Shown here piece by piece: positions 1 through 11,577 of a DNA stretch of 64,000 nucleotides. Each line of letters opens with the position of its first letter. The stretch's first letter is position 1. The DNA is from Trema orientale (taxonomy: Eukaryota > Streptophyta > Magnoliopsida > Rosales > Cannabaceae), in the NCBI GenBank assembly GCA_002914845.1, contig JXTC01000073.1:966945-1030944 (forward strand). The letters are read 5' to 3'. The position numbers and the translations under genes are program-made. The notes beneath the pieces were generated by a model. It had not been told where the DNA came from. It made no database searches and was given only the letters and a program-made list of their open reading frames with translations.

Positions 1-196
1 TTTTTTTTTTTTTTTTTTTATAATTATCTGGCGGGGATTTCCCGCCCCACCGCAGCCCGCCTGGGGATTCCCCGCCCCACCCCCATCGGAGATTCTCGGG
101 GACGGGGATGGGTACGGGGATGAAATCTGGGGACGGAGACGGGGGTGGGGAGGGCATTCTCCGGCCCCGCACCACCCCGCCCCGTTTACATCCCTA
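1..196. mobile_element. G-rich hAT-type element, one end (cut by window edge)
   Basis: The stretch is full of GGGGATGGGGACGGGG-type and CCCCGCCCC blocks and ends with ACATCCCTA. The same composition and end sequence occur in the complete element at 52809-53504, which has an 8-bp TSD. I infer this is the right part of a relative whose left part lies outside the window. The leading T run is the window edge. Confidence 0.55.
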
Positions 197-1310
197 GATG
201 GGTCAACATTGAGTGTTAACAACTTTAACAAATTGGATATTGATTTTTACATATACTACTGTTCGGATGAAAAAGGATATGTCAACTTATAGATTGATGA
301 GGGTAAATTTAGTACTGGAATTTTGATGCTTATGCTATAAGTTAGTGCTCTAGTCCCTCCCATTAAAAAAAAAAAAGAAAAAAAAAGAAAGGATATTGGC
401 TTGAACAAAGTTACCATAGCAGCCTCCACTTTGACTCCGAGGAGAAAGTAAAAACCTAGAGGAGATGAGAGGAGTAAGCAGAAGAATGCAGATTTAGGCA
501 AAAATAATGGTCTATGCCCCATCTACATAGTTGTTTTTTCTCCCTTTTGATTGGATGCACATGAAGCTTCATGAGGTTGGCCATCATACAGTAAAAAATA
601 AATGTTTTATTTAGCGAAAATAAGTACCGGCATAAATTAGAGACATCTTAATTACGTTAGCACTTTTTTAATGATGAAATGGGTATACGTATAAAAACGC
701 ACCAATTATTTGGAATTGGTATATTTTTTGGAATTTGGTGTAATTTTTTGGAAATTTAAAAATATTCTTTTTTATGAAAAAGAAATTGAATGCACAAAAT
801 GATGGTTGGTGAATTTCCTTAAAAAGAGAGAAAAAAAAAAGTTTTTTGGTGTCTAGCCCAATAACATATGTTGCAAGCCCATGATTGGAACTCCTGATAG
901 ACTCAGTTCTCCTAGCGGCCATAGTCAAATGGGCTTCTTACAAAATTCCAAACCCAGAGTGTCAAAACATTTGAAAAATCCGGGATGCGCTGAATTTTTT
1001 GAAAAAGAGAAATTCGGTACTGATTTAGACAAAGGGAAAGTACAAAAATACGAGAAAAGATTGGAATGCTTATAAAAATACGGTATCCCCTGTAATACTT
1101 GAAAAGTACGACATACGGAAATGAAACTTACAATAATACGGAATCATGCGTTTTTTCCAACATGGCCAGATATCATTCAGGCCCAAAAAAAAAAAGAAAA
1201 AAAAATGGAGTCAACTAGGCGCGTTAGTACACATGATACCTATGCATGTCTATTGTAATCTTTTCTTTATATATTTCCACCAAAAAAAAAAATTTCTTTA
1301 TTTCAATATT
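197..1310. other. Intergenic, no gene seen
   Basis: AT-rich DNA with short open frames that look random. From about 1010 to 1140 it carries several AAAAATACGG words, also seen near 3640-3840 and, inverted, at 5140-5200. No coding similarity was recognised. Confidence 0.5.
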
Positions 1311-1315
1311 TTTTT

Positions 1316-1468
1316 GGGCGCGTCTACAGTAGGAGCGTCCTTACGTAAGGCCCTGTCTATACACCGTTTGATGGGAATCTGTATATAAACAGATTCCCCA
1401 CAGATTCCCATCAAACGGTGTATAAACAGGGCCTTACGTAAGGACGCCCCTACTATAGCCGCCTCCTA
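1316..1468. mobile_element. Short foldback (hairpin) MITE
   Basis: Two arms of about 58-65 bp (roughly 1325-1382 and 1400-1458) are nearly perfect reverse complements around a loop of under 20 bp. Each arm contains the palindrome CCTTACGTAAGG, then CCCTGTNTATACACCG and TTTGATGGGAATCTG. The similarity fades just outside, at GGCGCGTCTACAGTAGG versus the complement of CCTACTATAGCCGCC. There is no coding capacity. TSD unclear, so the superfamily is unassigned. Confidence 0.75.
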
Positions 1469-1639
1469 TTTTTTTTAGCTCTTTCACCCCCATTTTAACG
1501 TTTTTGCTTAATTAAATTTTCTATTTTATCAGCATACCTACTTTTTCATTCTCAACGATTACAAAAGTTCATTACATCATCACACATTCTTCCAATAAAT
1601 TTTTTAAATCACGTGTCAAGCTGTAAATAAAATTAATTC

Positions 1640-3130
1640 AAATGTATTTTTTAACAATGAAAAACGCCCAATTTCCCTATTAATTTCCTAGATAGCATAA
1701 GTTGTTATTGTAGAATGCCTATAATAACCTCAATTATTATTTTCTTTTTTTTTTTTAAATAAGAACCACAAATTTCACTTACAATTTTAATGGATACCAT
1801 AGACAATCTAGTATAATACAATAGTAATCATTTTTTTTTTTCAATTTCTATTGATACTATAAATAATCTTTTTTTTTAATAACAAATGCTCGACTCTCAT
1901 TCTAATTTCTCTGAATATTATATATAATAATGTGAGATATTTATGGTAACATATTTATTGTCTTTTTACTTCCTTATGCATCGACCAACTTCTTTTAAAA
2001 AAAAAATTTACAATAAGGAATGCCCAACTCCCCATGCATTTATAAAAAAACTATATTTATCCTAATAGGATACCTATGATAAATATTTTTATTCTTTTTA
2101 AATGGGTACCCAACACCCCTTATGTGACACCACTGTGCACACTCTCTTTTTCTTTCTTTTTTTTTTTCCCAATTTTTTCGGATACCACAGGTAAATTGGT
2201 TGGATTCCATAGATAATCTGGTAAGATACTTATGGTAACTTTTTTGACTAAACTCCTCTTTCTATTCCTATATACTATAAATAACCTGTAAGGATACCTA
2301 TAATAATTTTTATTCTTTTTAAAATGTTGTTTCAGCAATAAAGAATCTAATAACTCCCAATCTCATTACTTAGATACCATACATTACCGGATAAGATAGC
2401 TATGGTAACCTCTTTTTTTCCCCCTTTATGAGGAACACCCAAACACTTTATTGTATTTCTTAAACTAGTAAGATACTAACAGTAACTAAGAGAGATACTA
2501 TCAGTAAGTCGCCAAAGTCACTCATTTAAAAAGATGGGATCCACCAAGAGCTTAATACATTGAAAAAATACTTACAACTTGGTCTCCTAGTTAGTTTTGA
2601 TACGTTGAATAAATAATTAGAGTTTGGTTTCAATTTTCTCAGATAATGTAAGTATCATGGTAGGATACCTATGGTAAATATATTTTATAATAAATAATAA
2701 CTAACTATATCTTCCCATCTGCTGAATACTATATGGTATGGGTATCTTATAAGATATGTATGGTAACTTATTACTTTTTTTTTTCTTTTTTGTAATAAGA
2801 GACGTCAAACTCTCTTTTAATTTCCTGGATATACACAATGGGTAACTTAGTTGGATACTTATAGTAAATTTTATTTTTTCAATTTGTCTAGATACTATAT
2901 AAGTACCATTGCAAGATACTTAGAGTAATTCTTTTTTAGCAATAAGAAGTAATCAAATAGGATACCTATCGTAATATTCCTACTTTTTTTTCATTCTAAA
3001 AAACAATCAAGTAGGATACCTTAGGTAATATTTCTATTTTTTTTTCTCATTTTTATATTATGCCTCTCCTTCGAATTCCTAAATACTATAGTTAATTTGA
3101 CAAGATACATATGGTATCTAGAAATAGGAA
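1640..3130. repeat. Degenerate tandem array, GGATACCTATGGTA family
   Basis: A composite unit of roughly 100-150 bp recurs many times with heavy divergence: a T-rich run, AATAAGAANNGCCCAACTC, TAATTTCCTGGATACCATAG, ATAATCTGG, then TAGGATACCTATGGTAA. The words GATACC and TATGGTAA recur through the whole block. The frames are closed and it does not look coding. A second block of the family lies at 4130-4770. Confidence 0.7.
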
Positions 3131-4129
3131 ATTATATATTGTCTTTTAGAAAATTTAAAAATAGAAATAAAAAGCTAAAAAAATATCCCATTTTTACTTC
3201 AAAACAAAAATTTTCTCTTATATCCCCCCAAAAATCACAAAGGGGGAAAAAAATAGTAATTAAAAAATAATGAAAAAAGGATCATTAAATAAATCTCCTA
3301 TTCTTTTTACTAATTTTAAAAAGATAAAAAGGGGGGGGGGGGGGATATCCTTTAAAAAAATTAAAGAAAATAAAAATAAGAGAGAAAAATTTATTATCTC
3401 TAATCTATATTCAATAATACATGCATGAAATTAAAGAAAGAAAATGTGTAAGAAACTATAAAAAAATGAAAGGAAAAGAAAACGTTAAACCGTTAAAGAT
3501 AAAGAAATATAAAAAAAAAGGTTAAATACATCATGCACTAGGGGTGTCAACGCATGTCTGCTGACTTCCATTAATTTTTTTTTAATTTTTAGAACTGCTG
3601 AAAATTGAAGCGTGCGAAAAATAAAGGAAAGTATCCTGACGAAAGTCACGAAACCAATCACGTACAAGTGCAAAAATAAAAGTCGTACAAAGCTTTATCC
3701 ACTGTATAAAAATAAGTCATGTACCGTATAAATCAAATTTTCAACCGAAAAACCGTACTGGAGATTTCTATAAAAATACAGGAAAAAGTGACATGCTTTT
3801 TAAAACTACGGTCCGTACAAATAAAGTATAAAAATACGAACAACTTGATCAATTTTTGCAAAAATACAAATGGTTGAGACTGACATGCATCAGTGCATCA
3901 GAAAAAAAAAATGACTACAAAGGGAGACAACACTTGTTTGGGCACGCGTTAGTGCTTGATGCGTGTAGGCGTTGACGTAGTATTTTTTTTCAAATTTTTT
4001 ATTTACTTATTTAATTCATATTTTTTAGAAGGTTTTTGCCCAGAAATAGTTTTTTTACTTCTAATTTAATTTCTAGTTTAATTGACTTTATATTTTTGAA
4101 TTTTACCAGTTATAAATTTTTAATTGTAA
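3131..4129. other. AT-rich spacer between the two tandem arrays
   Basis: It contains a G13 run near 3331-3343 and, from 3640 to 3900, repeated words of the type CCGTATAAA and AAAATACG. The segment near 3930-3990 (GCGTTAGTGC, GCGTGTAGGCGTTGACG) has a loose inverted counterpart near 5030-5070. No gene seen. Confidence 0.4.
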
Positions 4130-4770
4130 TACCACACTTTTTTTTTAAGCCAAATCCCTCCTAATTTCCCATATACCTTATATTAATATATTATTTACAC
4201 TAACTTTCTAGTTTTTTTCCTTTTTCATTTTTCTTCAATAAGGACTGCCTAAAAATTCTTTTATAATTTAATAAATTGATACCACAAGTAACATAGTACT
4301 ATGACACTAGAGAAAACCTATAGTAATGTATATATGTTCAATCTCCCATAATATTACAGAAAACGTAGTAGATACTTATGGTATAATCCTATATATATAT
4401 AATAGAATACTATGATATATATATATTTTTTTTTTCAATTCACCCAGAAACCTAAGTAATATAGAAGGATACCTATTGTATCTTAGTCTTTTTTTTTTTC
4501 ATTCTAATTTACCCGGATAATATAGGTATCCTTGAAAAATACTAGTGGTATCTATAAAGATACTGATAGTATCTATGATAAATTTGCAATAAAAACCATC
4601 CAACACACCTTGAAATTCACGGATACTATAGGTATCTCGGTTGGATACCATTGGTATTTACAAGATACACCTTTCAAGTTACATATACCGTAGTATCTTA
4701 GTGGGATACTATACCTACCTATCACGATACATATGGTATCTACAAGATTCTCCTAAAAAAAACTATTTTT
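4130..4770. repeat. Second block of the GGATACCTATGGTA array
   Basis: Same unit as at 1640-3130: AATAAGGACTGCC, GATACCACAAG, CTATAGTAATG and many GATACTNTNGGTATC words. Here GATACC and its near-complement GGTATC alternate, so parts of the units form local palindromes. Confidence 0.65.
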
Positions 4771-5950
4771 GTTACTATAATTTAAAAAAAAAAAAAAAAG
4801 TTTTTTTTTTTTTTTTTTGTCTATGTTAAAAGAATTAGAAAAAGGAGAAATATTTTTAAGAAGATAAATGAAAAAAAAGTCAACAGTAGAGAAGGAAAAC
4901 AAATTAAAATTTTATTCTATCCTATAAATTTTAAAGAAAGAAAATAATAAAAAAATAAACGGAAAAAAGTAACAAATATGCAAAAAGAACAAAATAATTA
5001 TTAAAAAAAAAGAAAAAAATTAAAAGAACGCTCCAAGCGCGTCAGACTATTGATGCACAAATAGTGTGTCAGTACGGATATATATTTTTATTTTTTTAAA
5101 AAGGAAACCGTACTAAACTTTCAGAAACCATATTTGACAGAACACGAATCCCGTATGCCGTATTTTTATAATCTTTTACCGTATTTTTATAATCTTTTTA
5201 CAGAAGAACGTGTGAGGCCTAATTTCCTCTTTAGAAAAATATTACTTTTTAAATTTGTTTAGAAACATAACATTTTCGTAACTATTTAGAAACATATCAT
5301 TTTTCTTCAAAATTTGTATTTTTCAAAAGTACTCGAGATAATCAATTGAGTTATTTGGGGTAACTAATCTAGACTATTTAGTTACTTGAAATAACCAGTC
5401 ACCTCAACTTGATTGGTTACTTCAGACATCTCTTCAATTAATAAGAAATGGTATTTTTCTAAATATTTTTAAAAGTGGTATTTTTCTATTTAAAATCCAA
5501 GATTTTTTAAACAATTTCAGAGTTCGGAATTTTCAAATTTTTTGAAAAATTACCATTAAAAAAAATTCAATTTTCCTTTAGTCAAATTCAACGGGCTCAC
5601 CTAACGGCTTATAATGTCCACTATATTCCAGTATACATACAAAACATAAGAGTATTTAAAAGAAATGTCATTTTTTTTCTAGATCAAAATAAAAAATGGT
5701 CGTTTTTCACATCTATTTAAAAAACGGCCATTTTTGTAATTTTTTTTAAAAATCTATCTATTATTTAACAGTATTTGAAAAATAATTATTTTTCAAACAA
5801 TGATCCAAAATTTGACCATTTAGCTTAAAAGCCCAAAACATAAACATATATGGCCTCAATTTAAATTTTGTAAAAGAACGGGAACTATAGTCTATTTATG
5901 GCTTGATTAATTTCGATATATTAGTTACGTTCATCATACATTTCTTACAG
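4771..5950. other. AT-rich spacer, no gene seen
   Basis: CCGTATTTTTATAATC occurs twice near 5155-5200 and is inverted relative to AAAAATACGG words at 1010-1140. The part 5240-5500 (GGTATTTTTCTAAA and GGTTACT/AGTTACT words) resembles 33880-34130. Probably decayed non-coding transposon DNA. Confidence 0.4.
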
Positions 5951-6090
5951 AAAGAGATTAGACGGTGAAGATATAAGAATTTCGGACTATTTTGATGTGA
6001 TTGAGGGAACTAACGCGGGCAAACTTTGTTACTGCCACGCTTACAGCTCAACGAGAACAATAGGCCACTCTTCTCTTACAGGCTCAAGGT
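5951..6090 (+). pseudogene. Patatin-like phospholipase relic (exon 2)
   Basis: After an acceptor-like CTTACAG, one frame reads LDGEDIRISDYFDVIEG, matching [17 protein letters not shown] in exon 2 of the intact gene at 16240. The nucleophile motif GTSTGG is replaced by GTNAGK, so the catalytic serine is gone. Beyond it the frame is lost, although nucleotide similarity to exon 2 continues to about 6090. No exon 1 or exon 3 was found nearby. It is a dead, partial member of the patatin cluster on the same strand as the 16.2-kb gene. Confidence 0.8.
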
Positions 6091-6363
6091 TTTATATTTT
6101 TATTTATTATTACTGTTGTTATTGTATTTTAATAGTAATAAGGGAAAATGTTATAAATAATTTATATGTCATTTTTCCTCCCTAATGAAAACCCATATGT
6201 TTCTGAAAATTTGAAAGAATCCCCCTTGATGCCTCGTATTTTCTACTTAAAAATATGGCCCTCTTATATCATCTAAACTGGGGTCATTGATGAGAAATGA
6301 CTAATTATTCTTATTAAATGGTAAACTAAAAAAAAAAAATGAAAAAGAAGAGTTTTTATTATA

Positions 6364-6545
6364 ATAAATTGAGTAATACTAGGGACACCAATATCTTACA
6401 CAAAAACTTATACTACATGAGGTGACATTCATTTCAACCACTTATTTTTTAAAAGTAGGACCACACATTTAAAATTATGTGGCTAAAAATAATGAAACAT
6501 CACTGATGTAAGTTTTTTGTGTCTCAATCTTTATCCGTATTATTT
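6364..6545. mobile_element. Small MITE (GGGACACCAA family), copy 1
   Basis: The left part (AGTAATACTAGGGACACC, then ACTTATACTACATGAGGTGA) is the approximate reverse complement of the right part (CATCACTGATGTAAGTTTTTTG, TGTCTCAATC). A second copy with the same layout lies at 42724-42893. No coding capacity. Confidence 0.6.
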
Positions 6546-7272
6546 ACTATAATAGGAACAATACAATTAGAAAATTTCCTATTATAAAATAAAGGATCAT
6601 TATAGAAAAAATGATGCTTAGCATGCGCATGGCTCGCTTAAATCCCAGAGCAGGAAATAAAACAACAAGAACTAACCCAACTATCTCTTAGTAGATAGAG
6701 AGTTCATATTACTAGTAGTAACATCATTGCTAGATATATAGCAGATTGAGTTCAACCAACCCGCAACAAACTTATAATTAGAGACACCAGAATATCCAAA
6801 TCTCCACGAAGTAAAATAGTAAGTGTTCTTCATTCATTATCTCGAAATATAATATCAATCTCAATAAAACTTATCTTATTGAATAATGTAGCATCAACAA
6901 TGAACTTTTTTAATATTTGAATTGTAGAAAATTCAGATCTATAAGAAAATTACCCAAAAAAAAAAAAAGAAGAAGAAGAAAAATAAATGAAATTTCCATA
7001 GATTTATAATCTGATAAGACAAAACCCTATGAGAGTAAATCTATAAAGATTAAAACATTCACACTGTTAGAGGGATTATTCAAGAAAAATAAAATCGAAA
7101 TAAAGAAAAATCTTGGGAAATCCTATCGAAGAGACAGATCAATAGAGAATCTCCCTCTTAAGTGAGGTACAAATCAAGAAAAAGAAGAAGTAGAGAGGAA
7201 GAAGATGGAGTTTTGTTTGAGAGAGACAGTAAATAGTGGATTTGGACTCACATTAAATATAAGAATTGCCTG
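6546..7272. other. Intergenic, no gene seen
   Basis: AT-rich. Parts of 6226-6312 and 7247-7281 reappear at 8175-8330 (ATGAGAAATGACTA; CATATTAAATATAAGAATT), so this neighbourhood carries an old short duplication. Nothing coding was recognised. Confidence 0.4.
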
Positions 7273-7281
7273 TATTAGTTT

Positions 7282-8087
7282 GGGTTAATGACATAAAAAT
7301 ATATTGATTTTTAACTTTTCTACAAAAAAATCTTGACTTTTGAGTTTCTGAAAATTAATATCTTAACTTTTCAATTTCTGCAAATTAATATACCCTAATA
7401 TTTATAATTTCTGCAAATTAATATACCCTAATATTTACAATTTCTGCAAATTAATACCCTTATTTTTTTTTCAAATTTGTACTATTAGCAAGTTAAAAAA
7501 AAGTTAATACTTCCCATTAACTTATTAAAAATGTTTAAATAGAGATATATTATCAAAAATTATTTTATAATTATTACTTTTTGGTTCATTATAAAAAAAT
7601 ACAAATTAGATGATGGTTAAAATTATAAAAAGGCTACATTTAAATTTTATTTTACAATTAACCATTTTTACCTTTCTTTCTAATTTTTTATTTTTTTTAA
7701 ATGAACAAAAATAAATTAAACTATCATAAATATTTTTCAAAATTTAGTTGTGTATAATAAGTTTATATTAAGTTAATGAGGGTACTACTTTTATATTAAG
7801 TTAATGAGGGTACTACTGTCTTTTCACTACTAAAACTAGTTAATTGGGCATTTAGGGTATAAATTTGTATGAATTTTAAATGTTAGGGTATTAATTTGCA
7901 TCAATTTCAATTATTAATGTATTAATTTACGAAATTCAAAAATAAAAGTATTATTTTGCAGAGATTCAAAAATGAATATATTAATTTGCAGGAAATTAAA
8001 AGTCAAGGTATTAATTTATAAGAATTCAAAAATCATATTATTTTTTGCAGAAAAGTTAAAAGTCATGAAAGTTTTATGTCATTAACC
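7282..8087. mobile_element. Non-autonomous Mutator-like element (806 bp)
   Basis: Ends are GGGTTAATGACATAAAA and its complement TTTTATGTCATTAACC. The 9-bp flanks TATTAGTTT at 7273-7281 and 8088-8096 are identical; 9 bp is the usual TSD of Mutator-type transposons. Subterminal repeats such as GCAAATTAATACCCTA occur on both sides in opposite orientation. There is no transposase, so mobility would need a MULE elsewhere. A diverged local copy of the flanks at 8249-8358 lacks the element. Confidence 0.85.
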
Positions 8088-8456
8088 TATTAGTTTCCAA
8101 ATAATATTTAGTTTTTTTTTTTACCTCCTCAAATTACCTATTAAGTAATACATGCTACAATAGTTAATTTGACTACTTAAAAAATACGACCCTCTCATAT
8201 TATCTAAATTTGGGTAATGGATGAGAAATGACTATTCTTACTTTTTGGTACATTTAGCTCATATTAAATATAAGAATTACCTATTCTAACTAATTTTGAA
8301 ATAATATTTTGTCTTTTTTAAAGCATTCTAATAAGTGATAGGTGATACAATAATTTTCAAACAACTATCATGTATCCAAACACAAAATGAAAATATAATA
8401 TAAACCTAAATTTACTAACTACTAATGGTAATTTATCATTTTCTATTAATTTTTAC

Positions 8457-8960
8457 TGGATTATCAATTTTGACCCTTTTTTAATACATGTGATAAAAAA
8501 AAGGACAACTTATAAACTATTTACAAAAGTAAGACTTTTATTGTCATGTCATTTAATGAATATTTTAGAATTCTAAAATTACCCCTGACTCTCTAGTCGA
8601 AAAATTCAAAAGTGACGGAGGCGGTCGACCATGTTCGACTGCGGTCAAAATTGTTCGATTATGGACGAACGGTGATTCGACCTCGATCAAAAAACGATCG
8701 GAACAACCGGGAAAGGCGGCCGAATAAGTTCGACCACGATTAAAATTTTTCAATCCTAGACGAGCGGAGGCGCCGCCGCTAGAGTCAAGATCGAGATCGG
8801 CAGTAATGACTGAAATAGTTTTGAGTTTGTTAGAGAAATAGGGTATTCAAGTAATTTTATATATGTAACATGACAATAGTGGTTAATTTTGAAAATATTA
8901 ATGAGTGAGTCTCATTTTTTATCACAAGGGTTAAGTAGACTCCGTGTGTGTAAATTCCTC
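8457..8960. mobile_element. MITE-like element, copy 1 of the TCGACC-rich family
   Basis: Over its whole length it resembles 20402-21030. The ends carry inverted words (ACATGTGATAAAAAAA on the left, the complement of ATCACAAGGGTTAAGTAGACTC on the right) and the middle is rich in TTCGACC and GGTCGAA. No clear TSD at this copy; the other copy has an 8/9 match. Confidence 0.65.
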
Positions 8961-8963
8961 TTA

Positions 8964-9720
8964 GGGCCCGTTTTGTTGCAATGGTGTAATGATAATGATA
9001 ATGGTAATAGTAATCAGAATAGAATGGAAAAAGAATGGTAATGTAATTATGTTATTTGGTTAGAGTGGTGAAATCAGTAACTGAATTAACATTCTTATAT
9101 TTAGTTAACTGTGAAAATGAATGGAATTAACTATATAATGACAAAAATACCCTTAAATTAAAATGAATCATTTAAGTATTTTAAATTACATTTAGCATTA
9201 AATTATTTTATTAATTAAATTAATATTTTATTAAATTATTTTACAATTATCAATATTTTTATTTTATTAAATTATTTTATTTATTATTAATTAAATTATT
9301 TTACATTTTTCATTATTTTACATTTAGCATTATTTTATTTTATTATTTTATCAATTAATTTAATAATATTTTATTAATTAAATTATTATTTTATTAAATT
9401 ATTCTACATTTAGCATTATTTTATTTTATTAAATTATTTTATTAATATTATTTCATAACTATTTCATATATTTAATAAAAAACATTTGACAAGAAAAAAT
9501 ATTATAAAAATATTTCATAAATAAAAATAAAAAATTATTATTTTCTTCATAAAATATGTATTCTTAATAATTATCTATTTTTCATTAATATCACATTTTT
9601 CATACAAGATTAATTAAGATAGAGAGAAACAAACCAATAGAATAGAATAAATTTCTACCCAAAGTTGGGTGGAATAATTCCATCAAATTTTTTTCTTTCT
9701 TAAGAAAAGAATTATTTTGT
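8964..9720. mobile_element. Tourist-like (PIF/Harbinger) MITE, partial
   Basis: It starts GGGCCCGTTTTGTTGCAATGG directly after TTA. The following AATGGTAATAGTAATCAGAATAG matches, inverted, the end of the complete Tourist-like element at 32881-33647. From 9170 the sequence decays into ATTTTATTAAATT repeats, and no right terminus is visible, so the end coordinate is approximate. Confidence 0.5.
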
Positions 9721-10425
9721 TATATATTTATCTTTCTCAAGAAAAAAAAAAAGAAAAAAAACTGACCAGGAAAAGTAAACTCTGACTCATATAACGAGAT
9801 GCGTACACATGGAGAAATGCTTCCTTGGGGCTTCGAGGGCCCTTCTTTCTCTAGGCCTTGAAGTTTCTTGGAAGGCCATTAGTTTAGACCAAGTTTTGTG
9901 TTTACCACGGACTTTTACACTTGGACATATTTTTTGTGGTTGTCACGGTCTTATAATCAAGTTACAATGGAGTTAACTTAAGAGTTATCTTACCCAAAAA
10001 AAAAAAAATCCTTATGATTTATGACCAGTAGTCTGTTTATTTTGTAGTTTTCAAGCCTAAATAAACAAGACAAGAGTATGTCTCTTCATTAATATAATGA
10101 TAAAATTAAGACCCTTTTAGGTGGGGATTTTCTGGATTCGGTCAAAAAAATTGAAGAAGAGTATTAAACTTGCTAAGCTAATTAATTAATCTGTACATTA
10201 GTCTGCCACTATGTTTCTCATCACTACTACTTCAACACCTGGTGATAAACTTTGTTAATGTTGCCGTAATTGATGAAACCGACATAAAAAATGGCATATA
10301 CTTTGAACTTTCAATTCAGCAAGTTTTAGATTAATTTTTCCCGTAAAAATGTCTTGCGAATTTGGCAGAATACTTTATACCAGCAAGAGCAATATTATAA
10401 TTATATATTTAAGCGCAGGGGCGGA
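9721..10425. other. Intergenic, no gene seen
   Basis: Mixed-composition DNA without a convincing frame, RNA or repeat. Confidence 0.4.
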
Positions 10426-10638
10426 GTAAGCTAATTTCAGTTGGGTATAACTTAATTAGGAGATTTTCTTTTCATAAAAATAATCAAGATAAAAATTTTG
10501 AACTCAAATAATAATATAAGAAATAATTTATTTTCTCACAAAGATGTGTGAAAAATTACACTAAACTTCAAAATTTTCATAAGAAGTCTTCTAAAAAGAT
10601 GGGGTGGGAGCAAAAAATAAGGATGAATATAAAATAAT

Positions 10639-11577
10639 TATTTTGGGATTTTTCTAATTTTTGGGATTAATCCTAAGACATGGATTAGTACTAATTAAGC
10701 ACAAAAATTATTGACCTAAACTACACGTCACTCAAGCCCAAACTACACGCCGTTTTGAAGGGGCCCTCTACGTGTACAAGCTGCCCTACGCTTCTAGAAA
10801 CTTCCGGAAGTGTCTAACTTAGAGGCTAAGATTTCTATCCTCTTGTACATTAAGCAAACTTAGCCAATAAGATTTTGACATTACTTAGGGCCTAAGAAAT
10901 CTTGTCTTACAAGGCAATTTTTGCCTATAAATAGAAGGGTACTCCCTTCATTTTTTGGGAGAAGAACAATTTTCTACCTCATTAATACAAGCTCTCATTT
11001 TCTCTCTTCCAACCGTGCTCTCTCTCTCTTGCTCTAGTTCTTATTATTTTTCTNNNNNNNNNNNNNNNNNNNNNNNNNNNNNNNNNNNNNNNNNNNNNNN
11101 NNNNNNNNNNNNNNNNNNNNNNNNNNNNNNNNNNNNNNNNNNNNNNNNNNNNNNNNNNNNNNNNNNNNNNNNNNNNNNNNNNNNNNNNNNNTGGTCGGTA
11201 TATCCGCCTCAGTCAACTAGTAATATTTAAATTCCTGTCTATTTATTTATTGCATTATTATATTACTTCTAGTTCTCAGTTGACAAAATGGTCGGTTTAT
11301 TCGTCTCCGTCAACTAGATTCCTTTATTATTATCGCATTATTATATTATTATTATTATATCGTAAGTACGTTATTCCTGCAACCGCTAACGTGGCAAGGA
11401 CGCTGTGGGAAGTGTCATCGACCGCCCATCAGGACTTCGACACGTAGACAGTGTTGTGATAGCTCTTATACCTGTGCACTCTTTGCAATCTAACCATAAT
11501 CCCAATTTTTCTCTGTCTTGTTTTAATTAAGTACAGGTCACACTAATTAATCTAGAGCACAACTCTGACCCCGAACA
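10639..11577 (+). repeat. 5' LTR with assembly gap
   Basis: Same sequence as the 3' LTR. It contains a TATA-like CTATAAATAGAAGG near 10925 followed by CT-rich DNA, the likely LTR promoter. The 138-N run stands where the 3' LTR has 554 bp. Confidence 0.85.
11054..11191. other. Assembly gap (138 N) inside the 5' LTR
   Basis: Flanking bases match the 3' LTR up to 13905 and again from 14460. The true missing length is therefore probably 554 bp, not 138. Confidence 0.9.
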
